A stretch of 17,905 nt of DNA from Salaquimonas sp. Lineage in GTDB: Bacteria; Pseudomonadota; Alphaproteobacteria; Rhizobiales; Rhizobiaceae. Location of the stretch: contig JAHEHW010000006.1 of assembly GCA_024639745.1 (NCBI GenBank), positions 1 to 17,905 on the forward strand. Reading direction: 5' to 3'. A model generated the notes under the pieces. That model saw nothing but the letters and a program-made list of their open reading frames with translations. It was not told where the DNA came from and did no database searches. Numbering within the stretch: position 1 is the stretch's first letter; each line of letters starts with the position of its first letter. The translations under genes were made by a program, and so were the position numbers. Positions 1-7,380 of the stretch are shown here, piece after piece.

Positions 1-747
1 GCGACCAGCCAGGATATAATTGATACGGCTCTGGTGTTACGCCTCAAACGGGTGACAGGATTACATCGGGAAAAACTGGTAGGTCTGCTGACCGCAATCG
101 ACCGCCTGGAGCAGGAATTCGGCGAAAACCGCCTGATGGGAAGAACCCGAATGCAGGCGGCTTTGCCGATAAAAGTCGCCGATCGTTTGGCGAACTGGAA
201 AGCGCCGGTATCAGCTCATATTTCGACCCTGGAAAAGTTCGAGGGCAAATTGTTCGTCCTGCAATTTGGCGGGGCCGTCGGTACGCTCGACAAGCTTGGT
301 GAAAAGGCGTCGGAGGTTACCGGCGCTCTTGCGGGGCGGCTGAGCCTCGCCGTGCCGGCGCGTAGTTGGCATACCGACCGGCGGTCCATTGTCGAGTATT
401 GCGAATGGCTGTCCCATGTAACCGGCAGTCTCGGCAAGATCGGGGCCGACATAGCGCTCATGGCACAGAACGAGCGTGCAGAAATCGAAATTTCCGACAC
501 TGGCGGTTCGTCCGCCATGCCGCACAAGCAAAACCCGGTGCTCGCGGAAAGCCTCGTAACCTTGGCGCGATTCAACGCCACACAGATTTCCGGCATGCAC
601 CAGGCCCTGGTTCACGAGCAGGAACGCTCCGGTACTGCCTGGTCCCTGGAATGGATGCTCGTCCCACTTATGGCAGTTGCAACCGGCGCAGCAAGTCGCA
701 ACGCGTTGAAGCTGTGCGAAGCGATTAGCCGTCTCGGCGAAAACTAG
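1..747 (+). CDS. pcaB: 3-carboxy-cis,cis-muconate cycloisomerase, C-terminal part (left edge cuts the gene)
   Basis: The frame is open from base 1 to a TAG at 745-747 (248 residues), so the gene starts outside the window; the internal GTG at 34 is not the start. The visible part begins with ATSQDIIDTALV, a conserved block of PcaB, so roughly the first 100 of about 350 residues are missing. The fumarase/aspartase superfamily signature GGSSAMPHKQNP lies at codons 168-179 and supplies the catalytic loop. The enzyme performs the cytosolic cycloisomerisation of 3-carboxy-cis,cis-muconate to 4-carboxymuconolactone in the protocatechuate branch of the beta-ketoadipate pathway. In rhizobia pcaB commonly ends a pca operon, and no pca gene follows here. 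Family membership is sure. The PcaB assignment rather than adenylosuccinate lyase rests on the ATSQD and SGTAWSLEW blocks. Confidence 0.9.
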   Translation, partial: ATSQDIIDTALVLRLKRVTGLHREKLVGLLTAIDRLEQEFGENRLMGRTRMQAALPIKVADRLANWKAPVSAHISTLEKFEGKLFVLQFGGAVGTLDKLGEKASEVTGALAGRLSLAVPARSWHTDRRSIVEYCEWLSHVTGSLGKIGADIALMAQNERAEIEISDTGGSSAMPHKQNPVLAESLVTLARFNATQISGMHQALVHEQERSGTAWSLEWMLVPLMAVATGAASRNALKLCEAISRLGEN

Positions 748-824
748 CGGCTATTGGCGCTCGCATCCGTTGCCGATATGCTTAGCCGATCGCCTTCCAA
801 GCACGTTTTCGTCGAGGAGAGAGG

Positions 825-1211
825 ATGCGGATGAGAACTAAGCTTTTCGCCCTGTCGCTTTTGAGCGTCGTTTTTGCGCTTCCAAGCACGGCTATCGCGC
901 AAAGCGGCAAGGAGCTTCTCGAAAAGGGCTACCAGATTGCCCGCGAGCACTGCGCCCGATGTCATGTGATCAGTGACGACAACCGCATGAGCGGTATTTC
1001 CTCAACCGCGTCTTTCCCGATGATGGTCAACTATCTCGACGACTGGGAACTCCGCTTCGAAACCTTCTTCGCCCGTAACCCGCATCCGGCGCATGTTCGC
1101 GTGGACGGCAGCGATCCGCCATCCGCCTGGCCGACGGGTACGGTTCCCGTTGAAATAACAGCGGACGACGTCGAGTCGCTGCTTACCTATGCCCGCTCGC
1201 TTCGCAAGTGA
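825..1211 (+). CDS. Small periplasmic c-type cytochrome
   Basis: The product has 128 residues. A signal peptide (Lys/Arg start, hydrophobic core, cut near AIAQ at 26) directs it to the periplasm. One haem-attachment motif, CARCH, lies at residues 43-47. Met55, Met66 and Met67 are candidates for the distal haem ligand. The C-terminal helix (DVESLLTYARSL) is typical of a class I cytochrome c fold. The ATG at 825 has GAGGAG five bases upstream; an in-frame ATG at 831 is possible but less well spaced. It sits 77 bases after pcaB and ahead of an iron-binding protein that has its own promoter, so it is probably transcribed alone or by read-through. The electron partner cannot be told from the context. 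Confidence 0.85.
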   Translation: MRMRTKLFALSLLSVVFALPSTAIAQSGKELLEKGYQIAREHCARCHVISDDNRMSGISSTASFPMMVNYLDDWELRFETFFARNPHPAHVRVDGSDPPSAWPTGTVPVEITADDVESLLTYARSLRK

Positions 1212-1229
1212 CGGGCAGGGCGTTGCTAG

Positions 1230-1246
1230 TTTAGAATTATTCTAAA
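1230..1246. promoter_or_regulatory. Iron control element (Irr box)
   Basis: TTTAGAATTATTCTAAA is a perfect dyad apart from its central base. It matches the ICE motif (TTTAGAA-N3-TTCTAAA) bound by Irr, the haem-responsive Fur-family regulator of Hyphomicrobiales. It lies 23 bp upstream of the -35 box of the iron-binding protein gene. Binding itself is inferred from the motif. Confidence 0.85.
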
Positions 1247-1269
1247 GTATTGTTTTTATTATGAAAATC

Positions 1270-1298
1270 TTGACCGTATCCGGTCATGTGGGTATAGG
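1270..1298 (+). promoter_or_regulatory. Sigma-70-type promoter with overlapping palindromic operator
   Basis: TTGACC (1270-1275) and TATAGG (1293-1298) are separated by exactly 17 bp, a good housekeeping promoter for the iron-binding protein gene 60 bp downstream. A dyad TGACCG-TATC-CGGTCA (1271-1286) covers the -35 box and the start of the spacer, where a repressor would block polymerase. Its TGA...TCA ends recall the rhizobial RirA box (TGA-N9-TCA), but the spacing here is 10. The regulator is therefore unassigned. Confidence 0.65.
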
Positions 1299-1358
1299 TT
1301 CAAATGTAAATTGAAATTCTGATTGCGCCGCCTTGAACGGCGCTTATTGGAGAGAAAC

Positions 1359-2405
1359 ATGAATAGACTGATTTCCGCTGCCCTTGGCAGCGTGGGCCTC
1401 GCGGCCGTTTCCCTTGCATTTGCGCTTCCGGCTCAGGCCGCTGATGAGGTCAATATCTATTCCTACCGTCAGCCCGAATTGATGGAGCCCGTGCTCAATG
1501 CGTTTTCCGAAAAGACTGGAATCAAAACCAATGTCGTATTCCTGGACAAGGGTCTTATCGAGCGGATTGCGGCCGAAGGTAAAAACTCCCCGGTTGATCT
1601 GATCCTGACGACCGATATCGCCCGGCTTCAGGGCGCTGAAGACGCTGGCATCACTGCCCCGGTCAACGACGAATCGATCGAGCAGCACATTCCTGCCGAA
1701 TATCGCGATCCGGACGGCAATTGGTTCGGCCTGACCATGCGTGGACGCGTGGTCTATGCCTCCAAGGACCGTGTAGAACAGGATTCGATCACCTATGAAG
1801 ATCTCGCTGATCCGAAGTGGAAAGGGCGCATCTGCATCCGTGACGGGCAGCATGTTTATAACATCGCGCTGTTTTCTTCGATGATCGCCCATCACGGCGT
1901 CGAGGAAGCGGAAAACTGGATGACAGCGCTGAAAAACAATCTGGCGCGCAAACCGACCGGAAATGACCGGGCTCAGGCAAAATCGATCTATGCCGGCGAA
2001 TGCGATATTGCGATCGGCAACACCTATTATGTCGGTCTTATGATTACCAATGACGAGCAGCCAGAGCAGAAAGAGTGGGCGAACTCGATCAAGGTTATCT
2101 TCCCAAACAAAGATGGACGCGGCACCCATGTGAACCTTTCGGGCATGGCTCTGGCGAAATACGCGCCAAATCGTGAGAACGCGATCAAGCTAATGGAATT
2201 CCTGGCCAGTCCAGCAGCCCAGCAGGTCTATGCCGAACAGGTTTTCGAGTATCCCGTCGCGCCGGGCACGGAAATTTCGGATGTCGTGAAAAGATTTGGT
2301 GAGCTTCATCCGGACAGCCTTTCGCTCTCGAAAATCGCCGAATTTGCGAAGGAGGCTTCCAAGATGGTAGACCGCACCGGTTTCAACCAGGGCCCGAACA
2401 GCTAA
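1359..2405 (+). CDS. Fe(III) ABC transporter substrate-binding protein (FbpA/FutA type)
   Basis: The product has 348 residues with a signal peptide ending at AQA (25-27). The mature protein opens with EVNIYSYRQPEL, the usual first strand of class II ferric-binding proteins. Tyr34 and Tyr36 lie near the start and the paired Tyr223-Tyr224 (in NTYYVG) sit where this family coordinates iron. It would bind ferric iron in the periplasm and deliver it to an inner-membrane permease. The ATG at 1359 is preceded by GGAGAG; the longer frame from 1323 has no ribosome site. No permease or ATPase gene adjoins it: a terminator follows directly, so it is a monocistronic, orphan binding protein. The upstream Irr box supports the iron assignment. 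The iron form bound (free or chelated) cannot be read from sequence. Confidence 0.9.
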   Translation: MNRLISAALGSVGLAAVSLAFALPAQAADEVNIYSYRQPELMEPVLNAFSEKTGIKTNVVFLDKGLIERIAAEGKNSPVDLILTTDIARLQGAEDAGITAPVNDESIEQHIPAEYRDPDGNWFGLTMRGRVVYASKDRVEQDSITYEDLADPKWKGRICIRDGQHVYNIALFSSMIAHHGVEEAENWMTALKNNLARKPTGNDRAQAKSIYAGECDIAIGNTYYVGLMITNDEQPEQKEWANSIKVIFPNKDGRGTHVNLSGMALAKYAPNRENAIKLMEFLASPAAQQVYAEQVFEYPVAPGTEISDVVKRFGELHPDSLSLSKIAEFAKEASKMVDRTGFNQGPNS

Positions 2406-2426
2406 ATCCGTATTAGGTATGTCCTA

Positions 2427-2459
2427 AAAGGCCCGCTCTTGTTAGCGGGCCTTTCTTGT
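2427..2459 (+). terminator. Rho-independent terminator of the iron-binding protein gene
   Basis: A perfect 11-bp stem (AAAGGCCCGCT at 2427-2437 with AGCGGGCCTTT at 2444-2454) has a 6-nt loop and a T-rich tail. It starts 22 bases after the stop codon. A smaller dyad TTAGG-N5-CCTAA (2412-2426) lies just before it. Confidence 0.9.
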
Positions 2460-2584
2460 TTTGCGGGGAGGGTGGACCGAATACTCGGTTGGCGAGGTCC
2501 CGGCTTCCGGTTGATCTTGGATCATTGACGATTATGTCAGACGCAGGCGCTTATTCTTCGGCTCGAATGAACAGGAGGCGGCCG

Positions 2585-3091
2585 GTGCATATTCAGAACA
2601 AATCGCGAAAGCCGTTTGTATCATTGACGATTGCGACCGCGCTCACGTTTTCCTTGATCGGAAAGGCGCCCCTTGCCAAAGCGCAGGGCGTGGATCCGGA
2701 AAAAGCTCTTGATCAGATGTTCAACGGCTTCGTGCTCGTCGACCGTTCCAAAATGGATGAGGAAATTCGGGATGATATCATAGCCGCCATCGGTCATTCT
2801 TCAAAAATGGCAGCGGAGGTTCGCAAGCTCTTCAAGATTGACCGGATGATCCTGGTTGGCGTGTCTGACGAAGTAGCGACCGTCGAACCGGTAAAAGAAG
2901 CCATGGCGAAGAATAAGGAGGGCCTCATCGAATTGCGGCAGGCGGTTGAGGGCAGCGCCTTGCTATATAATATGCTCGAATCCCGCGGCCTGCTGATGTC
3001 TGATCTTGTGGCAGCGGAATTTCTCGGTGAGAGCAATATCAGGCTTTATGTTACCGGTAATCCGGAAGCACAAACCACGGATTCTCCGTGA
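2585..3091 (+). CDS. Exported protein of unknown function
   Basis: I do not recognise this family. The GTG at 2585 is chosen as start because AGGAGG (2573-2578) lies six bases before it and because the protein then opens with a basic segment followed by a hydrophobic stretch ending at AKAQ (about residue 33), a normal signal peptide. It has 168 residues. In-frame ATGs at 2534 and 2567 would place a long polar extension before the signal. The mature part (GVDPEKALDQMF onward) is mixed alpha/beta in character and acidic, with no cysteine and no transmembrane segment. It follows the terminator of the iron-binding protein and has no co-directional partner, so no role can be inferred from context. 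Confidence 0.65.
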   Translation: MHIQNKSRKPFVSLTIATALTFSLIGKAPLAKAQGVDPEKALDQMFNGFVLVDRSKMDEEIRDDIIAAIGHSSKMAAEVRKLFKIDRMILVGVSDEVATVEPVKEAMAKNKEGLIELRQAVEGSALLYNMLESRGLLMSDLVAAEFLGESNIRLYVTGNPEAQTTDSP

Positions 3092-3225
3092 GCCGCGCAT
3101 CGTTGCTGCCGTGTCATGCGACGACAGCGTCTGATTTATGGCTTGATGGATAGAATTGGCATATTTGTTCGTATTTATTTGATAATTTGAAATGGCTTTA
3201 CCAGATATAGGCGATAGGATGATCT

Positions 3226-3732
3226 ATGTTGAAAACTTATTCTTTTCCACGAGGTTACCGTGCGGTACTATCCTTTGCTCATCGACTTGGCGGAAAACGC
3301 GTTCTTTTCTCGGGCGCGGGGTTGCATGTTGCAGCCAAGATTCGCTTATTGCTCAAAACCGAGGCTCGAATAGAGTTCTATGGCGATCCGGCCTGCGATA
3401 ATGTTTTGGATCGAGCGCAGGACGGGCAGTTGGTTCATTTCTCCCGATGTCTGACTGCGGGGATCTGCGTGGCGCGGGCCTTGCGGAGGGCTCGAACAGC
3501 CGCCCCCGCTACGTACGTTCTGGAAAAGGCTTTTGCAGGCTGATAGTCGCTTGCCGCGATTTCCCAAGTTGACATATCGGCCATGGCTGGCCTGATTGCT
3601 CCGTCCCGCGCGGCGCCGGGTACGAACTTGCCTGACTTCAATGGCGCATATTCCATCGACGACTCGAGACTATTCATGCGCTCTGTGCGGTCCAATCCGT
3701 GCGTGGGCCATTTTGATCTTGATTTCCCTTGA
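3226..3732 (+). pseudogene. Decayed siroheme-synthase (CysG N-terminal domain)-like gene
   Basis: The first 72 codons read as the start of a precorrin-2 dehydrogenase domain: a strand, then LGGKRVLFSGAGLHVAAKIRLLL (written with the Rossmann glycines at residues 30 and 32), then a second strand and QDGQLVHFSR. After about 3447 the match breaks. The same frame meets TGA-TAG at 3541-3546, while the alternative frame from 3441 contains GDLRGAGLA, which fits the next family block. The original frame resumes at 3571 with DISAMAGLIAPS and runs to a TGA at 3730. This suggests compensating frameshifts or in-frame stops in an old gene. The intact enzyme would oxidise precorrin-2 for siroheme. Identification is by domain pattern only and the C-terminal methyltransferase half is absent. 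Confidence 0.5.
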
Positions 3733-3754
3733 TACCCCTAATATGCACGGCAGC

Positions 3755-3847
3755 GGAGAGGTGGCCGAGTGGTCGAAGGCGCTCCCCTGCTAAGGGAGTA
3801 GGCGGCTTAAACCCGTCTCGAGGGTTCGAATCCCTTCCTCTCCGCCA
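3755..3847 (+). tRNA. tRNA-Ser (anticodon GCU)
   Basis: This is a complete type II tRNA. The acceptor stem GGAGAGG (3755-3761) pairs with CCTCTCC (3837-3843), followed by discriminator G and encoded CCA (3845-3847). The anticodon stem CTCCC/GGGAG encloses CTGCTAA, giving anticodon GCU (reads AGC/AGU). A long variable arm and GGTTCGAATCC in the T arm are present. It is the upstream boundary of a region of decayed genes, as is common for tRNA genes used as integration sites. Confidence 0.97.
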
Positions 3848-4121
3848 TTATATTTTTATAAGTTATTGTTCTTTATACGTTTTTATTTATAAATACGGTT
3901 TCTTGCCTACTTCTATGCCTACTTCAGGTGTATAAAAATGGCTTTGTCTGCTGAATAACGCTTATTCTCGATCAGAACTGACTGCTGGCCGCAAAGAAGA
4001 ACCCGCGCCGGGAGGATTGCGCGGGTCTGAAGGTTTGGAGGAGGTCAAAGCTGTTGGCTTGATGATTATTTGATAGCACTTGATCAGAGTTGCGAATGTG
4101 CAATCCATCACAGGGCGGACA
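3848..4121. other. AT-rich gap after the tRNA with short direct repeats and a hairpin
   Basis: No intact gene is seen. TGCCTACTTC occurs twice, 12 bases apart (3904-3913 and 3916-3925), next to the tRNA. A six-codon frame MALSAE ending in TAA starts at 3938 and could be the stub of a lost gene. An 8-bp hairpin (ACCCGCGC at 4001-4008 with GCGCGGGT at 4019-4026, 10-nt loop, no T-run) follows. This resembles the wreck of an att region, but that is inference. Confidence 0.4.
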
Positions 4122-4361
4122 TCAAATATCCTGCATTAGTCTATTGGCATATCGCACCAACATCCTTGCAGCTTTTGCCTGGCTTGTCCGGTTGCCATGC
4201 TTATAGTTACCATTCTTCTCGCCTGATGACGCACCACCTCTTGCTCTATGCATCCGGCAGACACGATAGCCATTGACCGCTGGGTTCTTGCAAGGGTTTC
4301 CAGTTCGCTTGAAGTGGGCAGCGCATCTCGTTGACTGATGCATTGGCAGCTTGGTTTGCAT
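4122..4361 (-). CDS. Small phage/plasmid-type Cys/His-rich protein (HGG-like family)
   Basis: The product has 79 residues. The central block RTGNPCKNPAVNGYRVCRMH, followed by GGASSGEKNGNYKHG, matches a small protein family often found in prophages and plasmids, usually written C-x-H-GG-x-STG-PKGN-x-KHG. The Cys and His residues at 13, 24, 34 and 37 could bind a metal. The ATG at 4361 has AGAGG seven bases upstream. The function of the family is unknown. It is the gene nearest the tRNA and its type supports an origin in a mobile element. Confidence 0.6.
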   Translation of the reverse strand: MQTKLPMHQSTRCAAHFKRTGNPCKNPAVNGYRVCRMHRARGGASSGEKNGNYKHGNRTSQAKAARMLVRYANRLMQDI

Positions 4362-4456
4362 TCGTCAGCCTCTAATTCGCACGTTTAAACGACCCACTAC
4401 GCTTCGCTCCAGTTTTCTGCATGTTGGAAACGACCATTCAGACGCCATTCTCAATT

Positions 4457-4909
4457 TCACCAATGGCGGCGGTAGGGTCTGTAATGCCGCCGATAGGGGC
4501 GATAGTGCCGACCGCTATTGAAATTAAAGTCTAGTATGATGGACGGCGGCCTCACATATAACGGCGGATAGTACGGTTCATAGAGCGGCCTGTAATATGG
4601 AGTATAGCTTGGTGCTGGAACATAACGAGGTCCAGAAAAACTCAGGTAGTATTGGGACGCATAGCCGCGAATGTTCCGCCATTGAACCTCACACCAACTT
4701 CTCCCCTGAAGACAACCATAAACATAAACAGGCGAACGCGCCGGTATTGCCGTGATGACCGGATTGGCAGTGGAGGGGCCTGTTCGAAGATTGAGGTCTG
4801 CCGTCGTATAGGCGTTCTGCGCAGCAGCCTGCGAGAAACTGAAAACAAGCGCGGACAGGGCCAGTGAAATGACAATTGAGAGGCGAGAGGATGCATTCTT
4901 AGCGGACAT
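4457..4909 (-). CDS. Exported SH3b-domain protein with Tyr/Pro/Arg-rich tail
   Basis: The product has 150 residues. The signal peptide ends near AAAQ (31). A bacterial SH3 domain covers about 34-90: TADLNLRTGPST and the closing RGYASQYYL are hallmark strands. Cys66 and Cys73 may form a disulfide. The tail (95-150) is rich in Tyr, Pro and Arg and ends in two copies of RHYRPYR before a final RHW. Rhizobial genomes contain many such small cell-envelope SH3b proteins, thought to bind peptidoglycan; the ligand here is unknown. No strong ribosome site is visible before the ATG at 4909, only a weak GGAT. It lies alone on the minus strand. Confidence 0.85.
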   Translation of the reverse strand: MSAKNASSRLSIVISLALSALVFSFSQAAAQNAYTTADLNLRTGPSTANPVITAIPARSPVYVYGCLQGRSWCEVQWRNIRGYASQYYLSFSGPRYVPAPSYTPYYRPLYEPYYPPLYVRPPSIILDFNFNSGRHYRPYRRHYRPYRRHW

Positions 4910-5032
4910 GGTATTTCATCCAAATTAATAAGACCATAGACAATAACATACTTTCTGTACCTGAATGTGACCTGAACAAGTCTGCTTTGCGCAGGGTTGT
5001 GGTCGCTTTTAATTTATACCCCCACCCCTTGA

Positions 5033-5480
5033 TTATGTCTTGGTCTTTGATTGGTTGATGTTACCAACCACTGCCTAACCGTCTTCGTTCGCATTGACAT
5101 GCTGAACGGTAACCTTCTGCTTCCGAGGATTGCGATACTTGCGCAAGGCTTCCATCTGGCTGGTGAAGCTTCTGGTCAGTTTGTTCAGCGTCTTCTCCAT
5201 GACCTCAAGCTCTTCGAGAGTCTAAGAACGGTTCAACTTGCGAGCACACGTCATGGCCTGGACATGAATGGCTGACATCTGGGCAATCAGCATCCCTTCG
5301 ACCTCTTCCCTGGGCTTCAGGTTTACCAAAACAGCAAAGGCAAAATCAGACTCCTCCTGGTTGATTTCATTTCCTTTACTGACAGCATTGACCAGTTGGC
5401 TGGATAAGGCCGAATAGAACCGGCGGTTATGGGAAACCAGCAACCTTTCGCCTTCAGTTACCCTCAGGTGCGTTGTTCAC
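5033..5480 (-). pseudogene. Phage/plasmid-type small protein gene broken by two amber codons
   Basis: On the minus strand one frame reads from about 5461 to a TAA at 5033-5035 and is interrupted by TAG at 5222-5224 and again at 5075-5077. The parts belong together. Before the first stop are SHNRRFYSAL and an acidic helical region ending MTCARKLNRS. After it come a coiled segment with NKLTRSFTSQMEALRKY, then KVTVQHVNANEDG, the second stop, and AVVGN. This order matches a small hypothetical family in rhizobial mobile regions, whose C-terminus reads VTVQHV...GGQAIVGNV. Both stops would be CAG (Gln) changed by one C-to-T step. The start is also damaged: GTG AAC AAC at 5480 looks like an N-terminus in a different frame. 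Function unknown. Confidence 0.65.
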
Positions 5481-5729
5481 ACGCGTCGATACCGACCAGT
5501 AAGTGAGCTTTTTCTCGGGTGTTGGTTCGAGCAGTCGGGCCTTTTGTTCTGGCAGGTAACAGCTTAGCCGAGGAAAAAGGTACCACTGGCGCGACCAGCG
5601 GGTTACTCGACAGTTACAATCGTCCCGCTGCTGTAATTGAAGGTTGGCTGCATTCCGCAGCCTGACTTAAGCGCTGTGAGGTTCGCTCCAGAACGCTCTC
5701 ATTGACCCAGGAGAGGCGTTCCGCACCGA
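5481..5729. other. Gap between broken gene and regulator, no gene recognised
   Basis: No convincing gene is seen on either strand. On the minus strand a short open stretch ends with SGCGMQPTFNYSSGTIVTVE at about 5607, which might be the tail of a lost gene, but it has no start and I know no family for it. Confidence 0.3.
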
Positions 5730-6746
5730 TCAGTGCTGTGCCCTGACTTCGGTGGGTGTCCGGCCAGTCCAACGTTTGAATGCTACGCTAAAGGCGCTTT
5801 GGTCAGCATAACCAAGAAGAAAGGCGACCTGTTGAAAGTTTAGCTTCTCTTCAGCTATGTACCTCTCGGCCAAATCGCGGCATATGTCATTATGGATTTG
5901 CGTAAAACTTAACTCTCTTTCGGCAAGACGTCTGTGCATAGTACGAAGAGTAATGCCCAGTTCAGTAGCAACAGTATCAGCTTTGGCTTGACCGCTTGGC
6001 AGCAGTTTGACAATAGTCTGGCGGATGTCAGTTATCAGGTTGGATGGCTGAGGTTCGCGGTCCTTAAGCACCTGCTCACAATGCCGCTTCAGGATTTTCA
6101 GCAAGCGGTCGTCGGCAGTGGCTATTGGAAGCTGCAGAAGCTTTCTGTCTAGAATGATTTGGTTGCTGTTTTGCTTGAACCCGACTGGACAGCCCAGTTG
6201 TTCTTCAATGTATGCTTTACGCCGTGTCTGACCGAGCGCATGAACAAAGTGAACCTTTTGCGGCACCAGTTTATCAGCCAAAATGAACTGATACGCATGT
6301 ATCATAGCCGCTGTACCAGCCTCTGCGGCCTGCACATAACGATAGAAATCAGGGCGCGACGGGTTGAAGTGTAAAACCGCTGATCCGCCTTGCATCTCTA
6401 GATCAAGCGTCCAGGCTTCTGTATGCACCGAAAGGTAACGCTCCAGGTTGAGCAATGCATCTTCAAGCGTCGCAGACGACAAACCAATATAGGCCAGAGC
6501 ATCAAAATCACGCGGATCAATTCGACGGGCGAGGTTCAAGCCATAATACTGGTCATCCGTCTCCCGAGCTGCAGCTTGGATAAGCAAGGCATGGCACTCA
6601 TAGGGTATCCAGCCCTGATCCCTGTTTAGCTGATACTTCTTTAGGCCAGCCTCCAACAATAATGGATCAGTAGCTATGCCTGCTTCCTTCAGTTCCTTCA
6701 GGATCTGTTTCGCGGCCATATTCTGGACTTTCGGTGTGTCAGACAT
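5730..6746 (-). CDS. AraC-family transcriptional regulator (arabinose-binding-like N-terminal domain)
   Basis: The product has 338 residues. Residues about 25-215 fit the arabinose-binding-like domain found in OruR/ArgR-type AraC regulators: a helical start, then ALAYIGLSSATLEDALLNLERYL, and a GCPVGFKQNSNQIIL block. The last 95 residues form the double helix-turn-helix: first helix pair around KADTVATELGITLRTMHRRL, second around NFQQVAFLLGYADQSAFSVAF, closing with the family signature KRWTGRTPTEVR. It should bind DNA in response to a small molecule. No target or partner gene is nearby: the gene upstream on the opposite strand is not recognised. Codon use is less GC-rich than the urease genes, consistent with a different history. 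The ATG at 6746 is the natural start. Confidence 0.9.
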   Translation of the reverse strand: MSDTPKVQNMAAKQILKELKEAGIATDPLLLEAGLKKYQLNRDQGWIPYECHALLIQAAARETDDQYYGLNLARRIDPRDFDALAYIGLSSATLEDALLNLERYLSVHTEAWTLDLEMQGGSAVLHFNPSRPDFYRYVQAAEAGTAAMIHAYQFILADKLVPQKVHFVHALGQTRRKAYIEEQLGCPVGFKQNSNQIILDRKLLQLPIATADDRLLKILKRHCEQVLKDREPQPSNLITDIRQTIVKLLPSGQAKADTVATELGITLRTMHRRLAERELSFTQIHNDICRDLAERYIAEEKLNFQQVAFLLGYADQSAFSVAFKRWTGRTPTEVRAQH

Positions 6747-7046
6747 TCAATAGTTTCTCTCACTACATTCCCGGCCGCTCCTACAAGATTTCCCAATCGG
6801 GGCAATCCCGGAACCTTTAGTTTGGCACAAATTGGAATAGATTGTCCGCATTTCAAAAGAAGTTCTGAGAGACAAGCGCGACCTTCATTCCTAGATTGGA
6901 CTGGTGGACGGAGCAACAGGATTACTCCGGGAAAGCATTTGAGTGTGATTGCTCAAACTTATGCGGTGAAAACTGGAGTTAATGAACGGGCGCTGATGTC
7001 GTGCCGGATAACGGCATCAGGTTTTCTCTTCTCCGGAACGAAAACA

Positions 7047-7367
7047 ATGGCTGAAACCGCGTCCTTAGATTTAGTGTCAGTCATTCGCCCGCCCTGCCGT
7101 TCATATATTGGTTTAAGGCAACGTTTCGTCGTTGTTGCGGCCGATCAAAAGTTCCAGAATATTAGGAGCAGCCACTTGTCCTTATTCGATAACGCAATTG
7201 AAGCCAAATCAGCTGAAGAACTCATTCAGCATTACAAGCAGGTTCGCAGTCGGCTAATAAAGAAAACTACTCCTGAGCAACAGAGAGATGAATTGAAAAT
7301 TGCAAAGAACCCATCCACGCATGAAGTCTTGAGGTTGGTTTTTTGCGAAGAATATGACAGCATTTAA
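7047..7367 (+). CDS. Hypothetical protein, divergent from the AraC-type gene
   Basis: I do not recognise this gene. The frame is open from a TTG at 6822, but the first 75 codons have low-quality, Arg/Ser-rich content. The ATG at 7047 (with GGAA upstream) gives a 106-residue protein without signal peptide or membrane segment. Its second half is charged and helical (SAEELIQHYKQVRSRLIKK, then a KTTPEQQRDE stretch) and ends in an acidic EEYDSI tail. Whether it is expressed cannot be judged. It could also be the remnant of a longer gene. Confidence 0.4.
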   Translation: MAETASLDLVSVIRPPCRSYIGLRQRFVVVAADQKFQNIRSSHLSLFDNAIEAKSAEELIQHYKQVRSRLIKKTTPEQQRDELKIAKNPSTHEVLRLVFCEEYDSI

Positions 7368-7380
7368 TTGTGGGGAAGTT

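Noticed and set aside
794..890. 12-bp direct repeat CTTCCAAGCACG at 794-805 and 879-890
   Set aside because: One copy is in the leader and the other in the signal-peptide coding region of the cytochrome, without symmetry or flanking similarity. Probably chance.
1344..2129. Minus-strand open frame of 261 codons across the iron-binding protein gene
   Set aside because: It lies wholly antisense to a confidently identified gene and shows no domain pattern or start signal.
4001..4026. Hairpin ACCCGCGC/GCGCGGGT as a terminator or attenuator
   Set aside because: The stem is good but the following bases are CTGAAGG with no T-run, and no gene or leader peptide ends just before it.
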